Assembly: GCA_031266295.1 (NCBI GenBank)
Contig: JAISBH010000323.1
Coordinates: 1-7,174, forward strand
Length of the DNA: 7,174 nt
Direction: 5' to 3'
Source of the DNA: Oscillospiraceae bacterium
GTDB lineage: Bacteria > Bacillota > Clostridia > Christensenellales > Aristaeellaceae
Shown: in pieces, positions 1-6,158 of the stretch
Layout of the letters: every line of letters begins with the position of its first letter
How positions within the stretch are numbered: the stretch's first letter is position 1
Notes under the pieces: model-generated
Databases searched by the model: none
The model's input: the letters and a program-made list of their open reading frames with translations, nothing else
Told to the model about the DNA's origin: nothing
Translations under genes and position numbers: made by a program

Positions 1-50
1 CGGACTGCCGGTTGTACCTGGACAGTCTGCTCCGGAGCGCAACCGGTTCC
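1..50. repeat. Direct repeat copy A (50 bp)
   Basis: This copy matches 232-281 at 46 of 50 positions, with mismatches at 5, 10, 16 and 23; the last 27 bases are identical. Inside it are a perfect 10-bp palindrome GCTCCGGAGC (29-38) and a perfect inverted pair CCGGTTG (8-14) / CAACCGG (40-46) that could close a stem around the palindrome. The repeat may begin left of the window, because the similarity runs right up to base 1. Confidence 0.85.
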
Positions 51-63
51 TCCTCCCTCATCG

Positions 64-108
64 CCCCCCTAGGGGGAGATGTCGCCGCAGCGACAGAGGG
101 GGTTCCCC
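64..108. repeat. Nested palindromes with alternative C-run/G-run pairings
   Basis: A perfect 12-bp palindrome CCCCCTAGGGGG (65-76) is followed by a 6-bp stem TGTCGC/GCGACA (80-85 and 90-95). The loop reads TGCG on the minus strand, that is C(UGCG)G in RNA, which fits the stable UNCG tetraloop class. The C run at 65-69 can pair either with the G run at 72-76 or with the one at 98-102. The latter would enclose the 80-95 hairpin. GGGG (99-102) can also pair with CCCC (105-108). The pairings exclude one another. This pattern is typical of repetitive palindromic elements; no function can be assigned. Confidence 0.6.
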
Positions 109-118
109 AGGGGGAGGT

Positions 119-146
119 CGGGAGGGGGACGTGAGTCCCCTTCCCG
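119..146. repeat. 12-bp stem hairpin with GTGA loop
   Basis: CGGGAGGGGGAC (119-130) faces GTCCCCTTCCCG (135-146), leaving the four-base loop GTGA. As plus-strand RNA all 12 pairs form, one of them a G-U wobble (124/141), and the loop GUGA is a GNRA tetraloop. As minus-strand RNA the same position becomes an A-C mismatch. The fold therefore slightly favours a plus-strand transcript, opposite to the genes. No T run follows on either side, so it is not a typical terminator. Confidence 0.6.
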
Positions 147-148
147 AA

Positions 149-162
149 GGCGCGGATGCGCC
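149..162. repeat. Short hairpin GGCGC/GCGCC
   Basis: A perfect 5-bp stem (149-153 with 158-162) has a GGAT loop. An alternative pairing, GCGGAT (152-157) with ATCCGC (168-173), competes with it. It starts 2 bases after the larger hairpin at 119-146 and belongs to the same structured block. Confidence 0.4.
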
Positions 163-188
163 GCGCTATCCGCCCTTTCGAATCCTGA

Positions 189-203
189 CCAGGCTTCGCC
201 TGG
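189..203. repeat. Short hairpin CCAGGC/GCCTGG
   Basis: A perfect 6-bp stem has a three-base loop, TTC on the plus strand and GAA on the minus strand. The minus strand contains GCGAAGC, known from structural work as an exceptionally stable DNA mini-hairpin. It lies between the two direct-repeat copies. Confidence 0.5.
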
Positions 204-231
204 ACCATCGTGATACACAATCTACCGGCTT

Positions 232-281
232 CGGATTGCCTGTTGTCCCTGGATAGTCTGCTCCGGAGCGCAACCGGTTCC
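232..281. repeat. Direct repeat copy B (50 bp)
   Basis: Second copy of the 50-bp repeat, 231 bp to the right of copy A in the same orientation. The palindrome GCTCCGGAGC is conserved. The outer stem is broken by one change (CCTGTTG at 239-245 against CAACCGG at 271-277), so copy A is the better folded version. Similarity stops at about 281, some 21 bases before the regulator's stop codon. Confidence 0.85.
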
Positions 282-302
282 CACGTTCTCTCGTTCCACG
301 CC

Positions 303-1949
303 TTACTTCCCCGCTCCGCCTTTCCTCGCGCTGCCGGGCGTCATACCCGTCTCACGCTTATAGAAACGATAGAAGTAGTTGACGTTCTCGATTCCCACGC
401 GTTCCGCAACCTCCTCCATGGATAGATCGCCGTCCCGAAGCAGTTCCGTCGCCCGCGCCACACGCCGTTTGATCAGGTATTCCGAGTAGCTCACGCCCGT
501 ATGCTTTCGAAAAAGGCGGCTCAAGTATCCGGCGGAGATGTGAAGCTTCTCCGCCAGCGTCCTAAGGCTGAGATCTTCTCTCAAATGGGCTTCCACATAG
601 CGCAGCGCGCGGCGGATATCCGGACGTTCCGCATACGCTAGCGCGCCAACTTCCGCGCGTTTGAAACGTGCATATACACTTTGAACAGCTGCGAGACACG
701 CCGCGAAGGACGAGCCCTCCAGTTGAACGGGCGGCTGATCGTGCGGGACCGACCCATCCGTTTCGCGCATACGGCGGATTAAACCTTCAAACAGACGCCT
801 CACGGAGGATGGCGCAATGCGATCCGCGCAGAGCGACGCCGCCACATCTTCCAGCGCGCGTGGAAAATCCCCCCGCGCCCGAAAAGGCGTCAAAAGCCGC
901 GAGAGCGTTTCCTCCATCGCCTCCGGGGAAGGCTGCGCATAATTGGGCGATTGAACCGTTTCCTGAAGGAGCAGCGCGTTCTGGTTGTAGAATTGAGCCT
1001 CCCTGCGAACCGCGAGATCGGCCAGCGCAGCGGGTATGTCGACGAGGCTTCTGCACAAAACACCGCGCAAGGCGACGAGGCGAACGGCCCGCTCGTCGCC
1101 TTGCGCCTTGAGGTTTCGCGCGAGTATCTCCACATAACGATCCTCCAAAGCGGGCGGATCGTCCCAGCCGTGCAATAGGATCACCTGTGAACCATAGAAG
1201 AACAGATGATCCGCAATTCCGTCAGTTTGAAACGATTCGCCCATGCGCGCGGCAAGCTCGTGCCGCCACGCCGCCGCATCCGCAGGCTGTCCGTTCGTGA
1301 GATGGGTTGAATCCGGACGGCTGGAATCCGTGCGGGCGAGATCCGACTCGGCTCCGAGCGGCGTTCCGCCGTCGGCGTATATCGCGATCAGGCAAAACTG
1401 GGCGTGCCGAAGCCCCATCTTGTAAAGCGCGAACCGCTCCCGCATCCGTTCCGGATCCGTCCGCGCTACCTTCACCGTTTCATAGATGAGGCTCTCACGC
1501 GCGCTGACAAGGCTTTCGTCGAAGGCGTTCTCCCGCTCGCGGCGCGTCCGCGCTTGGCGGACGGTTGCCGCCGCTTTCATCAGTTCGCGCGATAGCGTAT
1601 CGCCATTGAGCGTATACTTGACCAAATAAGCCTCCGCACCCGCGTGAATGGCCCTCCGGGCATGGTCGAAATCCTCATGGCAAGTGAAGAAAAGCGCCTG
1701 GACATCCGGATTCCTCTCCCGCAGCGCGGCGGCCAGCGCATAACCGTCCATGCCTGGCATGGTGATATCGGACAGCAGAAGATCCGCTGGGCGGTCGCGC
1801 AATCGCCGAAGCGCGTCAAGTCCGTCCGTCCCCCGCGCAAGTATTTCAAACCCCATGGCATTCCAATCCACAAGGTTTTCTAAAAAGTCCAGCATTTCCA
1901 CATCGTCGTCGGCCAAAACGACGCCGATGGGCCGTTCGAGCGGCGTCAT
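303..1949 (-). CDS. Response regulator, YesN-type, with AraC-family DNA-binding domain
   Basis: A cytoplasmic transcription regulator that should take phosphate from the neighbouring kinase and control the transporter genes. The receiver domain spans residues 8-125, with acidic pocket D14-D15-D16, phosphoacceptor D61 (motif SDITMPGMDG), T89 and K111. The usual proline after that lysine is replaced by Y112. Residues about 130-440 form a long middle part without a clear domain. It may be the divergent region usual in YesN proteins, and it has a Ser/Asp/Thr-rich stretch near 199-226. The AraC DNA-binding domain covers about 442-541, with helix-turn-helix motifs near 462-485 and 510-535. At 548 residues the length suits this class. 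The ATG overlaps the kinase stop codon (ATGA, 1946-1949), and GGGGAGG lies five bases upstream. This indicates translational coupling. Family assignment is secure; the target promoters are inferred. Confidence 0.95.
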   Translation of the reverse strand: MTPLERPIGVVLADDDVEMLDFLENLVDWNAMGFEILARGTDGLDALRRLRDRPADLLLSDITMPGMDGYALAAALRERNPDVQALFFTCHEDFDHARRAIHAGAEAYLVKYTLNGDTLSRELMKAAATVRQARTRRERENAFDESLVSARESLIYETVKVARTDPERMRERFALYKMGLRHAQFCLIAIYADGGTPLGAESDLARTDSSRPDSTHLTNGQPADAAAWRHELAARMGESFQTDGIADHLFFYGSQVILLHGWDDPPALEDRYVEILARNLKAQGDERAVRLVALRGVLCRSLVDIPAALADLAVRREAQFYNQNALLLQETVQSPNYAQPSPEAMEETLSRLLTPFRARGDFPRALEDVAASLCADRIAPSSVRRLFEGLIRRMRETDGSVPHDQPPVQLEGSSFAACLAAVQSVYARFKRAEVGALAYAERPDIRRALRYVEAHLREDLSLRTLAEKLHISAGYLSRLFRKHTGVSYSEYLIKRRVARATELLRDGDLSMEEVAERVGIENVNYFYRFYKRETGMTPGSARKGGAGK

Positions 1950-3730
1950 GCCGTCCTCCCCGGTAAGGCGATTCGAATTCTGGCTATGGTCCAGCCCTCC
2001 TGCGAAAACAGGGACACGCCGGACGTTTCGCCATAGTGAAGCCTCAACCGATCGTTCACGTTGCTTATTCCCATGCCCGAGAACCGCTGTTTACTGACGT
2101 CCCGCGTGTCCAGTTCAAGATTAGCCGTCTCAAGCGGCGCTCCATTGTTGCGCACGTCGATGTGAAGCGCGTCCTGATCCCGTTCCGCCGTCAGGTGGAT
2201 CACTCCGCCTGACTGGCCCTGCCGGAATCCATGGAGTACGCTGTTCTCCACAAGCGGCTGCAGGATCAGTTTGGGCAGCGGAAAATCCAAAAGATCCTCC
2301 GGTACATCGCTGATCCACTCGAACGTCAGGCCGCTGCGCATACGTAATATGTCCGCGTAGTATCCCACTGTTTCGATTTCCTCACGAAGCGCCACCCGCT
2401 CCGCCCCACGCGCCAGCGTCATGCGAAGCAGAAGCGTCAGCTTCATCACAAGATCGGCGGCTTTCTCGCTGTTTCCATTGAGTATGGCGCATCGGGTGGT
2501 GTTGAGCGTGTTGAAAAGAAAATGAGGCTGTATCTGCGCCTGGAGCGCCTTGATTTCAAGGTCACGCTTCTCTTTTTCCTTACGGGCGTTTTCCTCGTTC
2601 AATCGGGCGATGTTTTCGCGCATTTCCTGGAACCCTCGCGCAAGCAGGCGCACCTCGTTCCGCCCGATATCCATGTGTTCCCGTTCGAAGGAGCCATAGT
2701 CCCGTTCGCTGAACGCTTCCGTCAATTCCTTGAGCGGCCGCGCGATACCCCGCATGAGCCACGCCCCGACCCATACCGTCACGCACAGCGTCACAGCGGC
2801 GCTCGTGATCAAGGGGCGAAGCAGCCGCCACACCTGACGGCGTATGTACGCCTCCGATACGACGCTCACGACTGATAGGGGCGCGCGCGTCGCGTTTTTC
2901 CGTGTGATCAGAAAACGGCGGTCTGCGTCGCTGTACTGCCCGTCCTGCTTTCCCGTCCATGCTCCACGATCCAGCTTGTTCAGCGCGAGGGAGGAGTCGC
3001 CTTCCCCGCCCACGGAAGCCAGTTCAACGTCATCCGCGTTCGTCAGCAGGAGCACGCGCCAATCGTCGCCTTCACCGAGGATTTGCGCGAACCGTTGGAG
3101 CGGCAGGAATGCCGCCACGACGCCCGTCAGCTGTCTGGACGCGCGGACATAGACGGGCATGATCAATATGTACGCGTCCATCTTCCGGCCCACGGCGTCG
3201 TATGTAAAGCGTTTCTCAACCCGCGTATATAAGGAATGCAGGGCGGCCCGCCCGGTCCCGAGCGCGTCCAGGTATTCATCTAGCATCGAGAGTAGCAGTC
3301 CATGGTCCTGCGTATCCCAATTGGCGTACGCGTAGCCCGTCGTGGAAACCGCGGCGATCATCAAATTCCCATCGAACATCTTGTTCACAGAATCAATGAT
3401 CCGGCCGCGCATGGCGTCTACCGCCTGTATTCGTTCCAGTTTCGATTGCGGACTTTGGGACAGTATCTGCGCTACGCGTTCATCCGCGCTCAGCGAGGCA
3501 AGCAAGGCCACCGGGCGCGCATAGTTCTCGCTTGCCTGGGAGACGATCCGCTCCACAAGCGCGGCGCTGTCGTCCGCGATCTGACCGCGCACCAAGGAGG
3601 ACGCCGACGTGAGCACGATCGCGTGCGTGACAAAGCTTGTGACCAGCGCGGAGGCAGCCATCACAAGGGCCATCTTCTGAAAAAGACTCAGCCGCTCAAC
3701 ATGGATTTTCCATCGCTCAAACCGCCTCAC
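1946..3730 (-). CDS. Sensor histidine kinase, YesM/LytS-type, membrane bound
   Basis: A membrane sensor kinase of 594 residues from the GTG at 3730. I chose GTG because AAAGGAGG lies seven bases before it. The upstream in-frame ATG at 3788-3790 falls inside a hairpin and would add 20 residues. Domains: membrane segment about 20-41; extracytoplasmic sensor region about 42-302, probably Cache-like; second membrane segment about 303-326; HAMP about 327-380; coiled linker about 375-400; His-kinase domain with phosphoacceptor H403 in IQPHFLFNTLN; ATP-binding N box at 491-501 (QPLVENSVLHG); glycine motif GMGISNVNDRL at 552-562. The G1-type box reads VRNNG (526-530), with Asn where DNG is usual. It should autophosphorylate in response to an external solute and pass phosphate to the regulator encoded next. 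The signal is unknown. Confidence 0.95.
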   Translation of the reverse strand: MRRFERWKIHVERLSLFQKMALVMAASALVTSFVTHAIVLTSASSLVRGQIADDSAALVERIVSQASENYARPVALLASLSADERVAQILSQSPQSKLERIQAVDAMRGRIIDSVNKMFDGNLMIAAVSTTGYAYANWDTQDHGLLLSMLDEYLDALGTGRAALHSLYTRVEKRFTYDAVGRKMDAYILIMPVYVRASRQLTGVVAAFLPLQRFAQILGEGDDWRVLLLTNADDVELASVGGEGDSSLALNKLDRGAWTGKQDGQYSDADRRFLITRKNATRAPLSVVSVVSEAYIRRQVWRLLRPLITSAAVTLCVTVWVGAWLMRGIARPLKELTEAFSERDYGSFEREHMDIGRNEVRLLARGFQEMRENIARLNEENARKEKEKRDLEIKALQAQIQPHFLFNTLNTTRCAILNGNSEKAADLVMKLTLLLRMTLARGAERVALREEIETVGYYADILRMRSGLTFEWISDVPEDLLDFPLPKLILQPLVENSVLHGFRQGQSGGVIHLTAERDQDALHIDVRNNGAPLETANLELDTRDVSKQRFSGMGISNVNDRLRLHYGETSGVSLFSQEGWTIARIRIALPGRTA

Positions 3731-3737
3731 AATAACG

Positions 3738-3745
3738 CCTCCTTT
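3738..3745 (-). promoter_or_regulatory. Ribosome binding site that fixes the kinase GTG start
   Basis: AAAGGAGG on the minus strand sits seven bases before the GTG at 3728-3730. No comparable site precedes the in-frame ATG at 3788-3790. This near-perfect Shine-Dalgarno sequence is the reason for the shorter kinase model. Confidence 0.85.
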
Positions 3746-3761
3746 CTGTGAGTATATCACA

Positions 3762-3790
3762 AGTATTATTATACAGCAAGGATCCGTCAA
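3762..3790 (-). promoter_or_regulatory. Probable promoter for the kinase-regulator pair
   Basis: TTGACG (3785-3790) and AATACT (3762-3767) are separated by 17 bases, giving 5/6 and 4/6 matches to sigma-A consensus. A perfect TATAAT lies at 3768-3773 but lacks a -35 at the right distance. Either choice gives a leader of about 25-31 bases that keeps the ribosome binding site. Another -10 (TATACT, 3751-3756) would start transcription within the ribosome binding site and is less likely. The -35 overlaps the loop of the inverted repeat at 3775-3806. Confidence 0.5.
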
Positions 3791-3806
3791 ACGGCGGATC
3801 CTTGCT
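3775..3806 (-). terminator. Strong hairpin after the binding-protein gene; weak terminator, attenuator or mRNA stabiliser
   Basis: AGCAAGGATCCG and CGGATCCTTGCT form a perfect 12-bp stem (3775-3786 with 3795-3806) with an eight-base loop. It lies 59 bases beyond the stop codon of the binding-protein gene. On the minus strand it is followed by GTATAATAATAC, which has few T residues. It could therefore be a leaky terminator that lowers read-through into the kinase gene, or a 3' stabilising hairpin for the abundant binding-protein mRNA. Confidence 0.55.
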
Positions 3807-3865
3807 CAGCGGAGGATAGGGGAATCAAAGCGTATGCGATCCCATTTTGCTGCGGTTTTTGCGAT

Positions 3866-5152
3866 TTACTTCGCGTTGATGATGGCTTCGCCCTGTTCTT
3901 TGAAATTCTTCAGCGCGGTCTCCAGATCCTGCCCGCCCAACATGTAGCTGCTGGTCTCCGCGTCATAGACGGCGTCGATCTCGACAAAGAGACTGGCTTC
4001 ACGCGTGATGATGTTCGGAATGGAGGACTGCCAGGAGGCGGTGGCGCTCTCCAGGTCGAACAGTTCCGGATAAGCCCCGACCTTCGCTTCCAGCACAGCA
4101 AGCACATCGCCATCCTTAGCCGAGGGGAACAGTCCCGCCGCGATGGATCCCTCGTTGGCGGCATAGTTGATGAATTTCAGCGCGGCTTCCGGATTTTTGC
4201 TGTTCGCGCCGATGGTCATGTAGCTGGCGGAACCCTGTGTGACGCCGGGCTGACCGCCGTCAAATACCGGGAAAGGCGCGAACACGGTGCGGAATTCGTG
4301 GGGGTATTGTTCAGTGTTGATGAGATCCGTGAACACCCACGTGCCGATGATGATCATGGCGGCCTTGCCGTTCATGAACACATCGCGGTATGCCATGCTC
4401 GTGGCCTTGGCGTCGGCGAATGAGATCTGGCTGCCGTCCACATTCTCCAACTCGTACATGTATTCCAGCCATTCGCCAAAGAGCGGGTTATCCAGGTTGG
4501 AGGATCCGTCCGCGTTGACATAAGGATTGTCCTCAATGGCGTTGAACAGGCCCTCGCGGCGGAACTCCGCCCAGGTGTGCATGTAGGAACCGTACACCTT
4601 GTTCGCGCCTTCGCCCTTTGTCAAGGCCGCGGCGTAGGTGCGGTAGTCGTCGAATGTAAATCCCGGACCCGGCAGGGGCAACCCTGCCTCGTTCAGCATT
4701 TCCTCGTTGATGAACGTCAGGTAAATGCCCGGCTCAAAGGGGACGCCGTAGAGCTTCCCGCCGACCTCGGAGGGGAAGGCGTACAGGTCGTCATAGGACA
4801 GGGAAAGCGAGTCGAACGCGTCGTCCAGCGGCGCGAAAAAGCCCTGCTCGGCGCGTGGCGCGTACTCGCGGTAGCTGGGCACCAGTATGACGTCCCCCGT
4901 CTCACCCGAAAGCTGCAGCAGATCCAACTTCGTCAGGAAGTCAACGGAGTTGTTTTCCGACTGCATATCGACCGTCACATGGATCTCGCTCTGGGAGGCA
5001 TTGAACGCTTCCACAATCGGAATCACGTTCGGATTGTAGGTAAGGTACGTCAATTCCACCGGGCTGTCCCCTGCCAGCGCCGCGCCCAGCGAGGCCGACA
5101 GCAGGCACGCCGTCAGCAGTACGCAGAAGATCTTCCTCATAGGCGTTTTCAT
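3866..5152 (-). CDS. Extracellular solute-binding protein of a carbohydrate ABC importer
   Basis: A 428-residue substrate receptor of the family 1 (UgpB/MalE-like) type, exported to capture a sugar or related solute for the permeases encoded upstream. Residues 1-27 form a signal peptide: basic start, hydrophobic core, then ALA before GDS at 28. An LTAC sequence ends at C16 and resembles a lipobox, but the residues after it are hydrophobic, so lipoprotein status is uncertain. Family features include GGKLYGVPFEPGIYLTFINEEMLNEAGLP from about 131, GKAAMIIIGTWVF at 262-274, and a C-terminal helix after about 405. The ATG is supported by AAGGAGG seven bases upstream. The gene has its own promoter, so it can be expressed above the permeases. 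The substrate cannot be told from the sequence. Confidence 0.93.
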   Translation of the reverse strand: MKTPMRKIFCVLLTACLLSASLGAALAGDSPVELTYLTYNPNVIPIVEAFNASQSEIHVTVDMQSENNSVDFLTKLDLLQLSGETGDVILVPSYREYAPRAEQGFFAPLDDAFDSLSLSYDDLYAFPSEVGGKLYGVPFEPGIYLTFINEEMLNEAGLPLPGPGFTFDDYRTYAAALTKGEGANKVYGSYMHTWAEFRREGLFNAIEDNPYVNADGSSNLDNPLFGEWLEYMYELENVDGSQISFADAKATSMAYRDVFMNGKAAMIIIGTWVFTDLINTEQYPHEFRTVFAPFPVFDGGQPGVTQGSASYMTIGANSKNPEAALKFINYAANEGSIAAGLFPSAKDGDVLAVLEAKVGAYPELFDLESATASWQSSIPNIITREASLFVEIDAVYDAETSSYMLGGQDLETALKNFKEQGEAIINAK

Positions 5153-5159
5153 ACGATAT

Positions 5160-5189
5160 CCTCCTTGTCCCAGCGGAGTTCATTCCGCT
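5160..5189 (-). promoter_or_regulatory. Leader of the binding-protein mRNA: small hairpin and ribosome binding site
   Basis: AGCGGA/TCCGCT (5172-5177 with 5184-5189) can form a 6-bp hairpin with a six-base loop in the leader of about 40 bases. It lies five bases before the AAGGAGG ribosome binding site (5160-5166). It may protect the 5' end of the mRNA. The stem is too short to claim a regulatory switch. Confidence 0.4.
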
Positions 5190-5198
5190 CTTTTCTCC

Positions 5199-5207
5199 AT
5201 TATACCA
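5199..5207 (-). promoter_or_regulatory. Extended -10 promoter for the binding-protein gene
   Basis: TGGTATAAT on the minus strand is a perfect extended -10 (TGnTATAAT). Spacing of 16-18 bases gives only poor -35 candidates (TTTCTT, GTTTCT), which suits a promoter relying on the extended -10 or on an activator. Transcription would start near 5192, giving a leader of about 40 bases before the ATG at 5152. Confidence 0.7.
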
Positions 5208-5239
5208 GCACGCCGACCTTAAGAAACTGCGAAATGATC

Positions 5240-5257
5240 ACCTTTCTCTTACCTTTT
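5240..5257 (-). promoter_or_regulatory. Candidate activator site: tandem AAAGGT half-sites
   Basis: AAAAGGT (5251-5257) and AAAGGT (5240-5245) are repeated directly with an 11-bp period, about one helical turn. They lie at about -48 to -65 from the predicted start. This is where an AraC-type activator would sit next to a poor -35. Assignment to the regulator encoded in this window is inference. Confidence 0.35.
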
Positions 5258-5306
5258 ATGACTAACCGGTTGAAGCCGTTTACCCTTGAAGCATGCGCTC
5301 CCTTTT

Positions 5307-6158
5307 CTATCCCTTTACGGCGCCCGAGGCAATGCCGTCCAGGATGTAGCGCTGTCCGAACGCGAAAACGAGTATCAGCGGCACCAGCGAGCAGACGGAC
5401 GCCGCCATGAGCAGGGCATAATAGGTGCCGGATTGGCTGGCGAACTGGGACATTCCCAGCTGCAGCGGAAAGAGTTTCTGGCTTCGTATGAACAGCAGCG
5501 GATTCTGGTAATCGTTCCACGTCCACAAGAATCGGAGGATCACCAGTGTGAGTATGGCGGCGCGGGTCATGGGCAGGGCGATCCGCACGAACACCTGAAA
5601 CGCGTTCGCGCCGTCGATGCGCGCCGCTTCCAGCAGCGAATCCGGTATGCTCATCATCCCTTGACGGAGAAGGAAAACGCCGTATACGCTGAACGCCAGC
5701 AGGAGAATCAGTCCGATATGGGTGTCATACAGTCCCGTTCGGGTCAAGAGCATGAACTTGGGAACGATTGTTACCTGGTCGGGGATCATCATGGTGGCAA
5801 GGAACAATGCGAAAAGCGGCTCCCGGAGGCGGAAGCGCAATTTCGCGAACGCGTAGGCCGCCATGGAGGATACGAGCGTTTGGAGAATCGTCACGGCGAG
5901 CGTGATCCGGATTGTATTGAGGTAATACAGAGGGAAATTGTATCTTCCCGTCCATACTTTGATATAATTTTCAAACGTGAAAACGCGTGGTATCCACTCG
6001 ATGGGGTAGTTGAACACGTCCTTCTCCAACTTAAAGGACGCGGACAGCATCCAAATGAGCGGAAAAATCATTGTCGCGACGAACACGCCCACCCCGACGG
6101 TCGCAACGATACGCCCGCGTCTTGGCGGGATTACGCCCATTCGCGCCTTACGCATCAT
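5307..6158 (-). CDS. Carbohydrate ABC transporter permease, MalG type
   Basis: An inner-membrane permease subunit of 283 residues, the usual size for the MalG/LplC/AraQ branch. It forms the translocation pore with the MalF-type partner. Six hydrophobic segments can be placed near 17-38, 82-104, 112-135, 145-165, 200-222 and 246-268. The cytoplasmic EAA loop, which docks the ATPase, is EAARIDGANAFQVFVRIALP (177-196) and carries the conserved EAA, G183 and LP. Two adjacent ATG codons (6156-6158 and 6153-6155) are possible starts. GGTGG lies seven bases before the first, so I kept that one. The gene overlaps the end of the MalF-type gene by 11 bases, implying coupled translation. No terminator is visible after its stop, so some read-through into the binding-protein gene is likely. 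Confidence 0.95.
   Translation of the reverse strand: MMRKARMGVIPPRRGRIVATVGVGVFVATMIFPLIWMLSASFKLEKDVFNYPIEWIPRVFTFENYIKVWTGRYNFPLYYLNTIRITLAVTILQTLVSSMAAYAFAKLRFRLREPLFALFLATMMIPDQVTIVPKFMLLTRTGLYDTHIGLILLLAFSVYGVFLLRQGMMSIPDSLLEAARIDGANAFQVFVRIALPMTRAAILTLVILRFLWTWNDYQNPLLFIRSQKLFPLQLGMSQFASQSGTYYALLMAASVCSLVPLILVFAFGQRYILDGIASGAVKG

Larger units (their letters stand above)
1..302. other. Gene-free, GC-rich structured repeat block downstream of the regulator gene
   Basis: No credible gene is seen here; short open frames on either strand lack a ribosome binding site and any recognisable protein pattern. The block holds two copies of a 50-bp repeat (1-50 and 232-281). Between them lie an array of short inverted repeats: 65-76, 80-95, 119-146, 149-162 and 189-203. 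A G-run cluster lies at 98-128. It begins 1 base beyond the stop codon of the response regulator, so it would be the 3' end of that transcript if transcription continues. No hairpin here is followed by a T tract on the minus strand, so I see no canonical terminator. The composition and nested palindromes resemble repetitive extragenic palindromic elements of bacterial genomes. That identity is inference; a structured non-coding RNA is the alternative. Confidence 0.6.

Noticed and set aside
1..281. CRISPR array
   Set aside because: There are only two repeat copies, they are imperfect and 50 bp long, and the 181-bp spacing is far too large.
1..302. Intrinsic terminator of the kinase-regulator operon
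   Set aside because: Hairpins are present, but none is followed by a T tract on the minus strand.
210..425. Small plus-strand open frame of 71 codons running from the repeat block into the regulator gene
   Set aside because: It has no ribosome binding site, overlaps the 3' end of the regulator on the opposite strand, and shows no protein-like features.
3728..3790. Longer kinase start at the ATG of 3788-3790
   Set aside because: It has no ribosome binding site and lies in a hairpin next to promoter elements. The GTG at 3730 has AAAGGAGG at ideal spacing.
4577..5410. Long plus-strand open frame of 277 codons
   Set aside because: It is antisense to the binding-protein gene and runs across its promoter. 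The translation is Arg/Gln/Val-rich without domains, and no ribosome binding site supports it. It is a by-product of GC-rich codon use.
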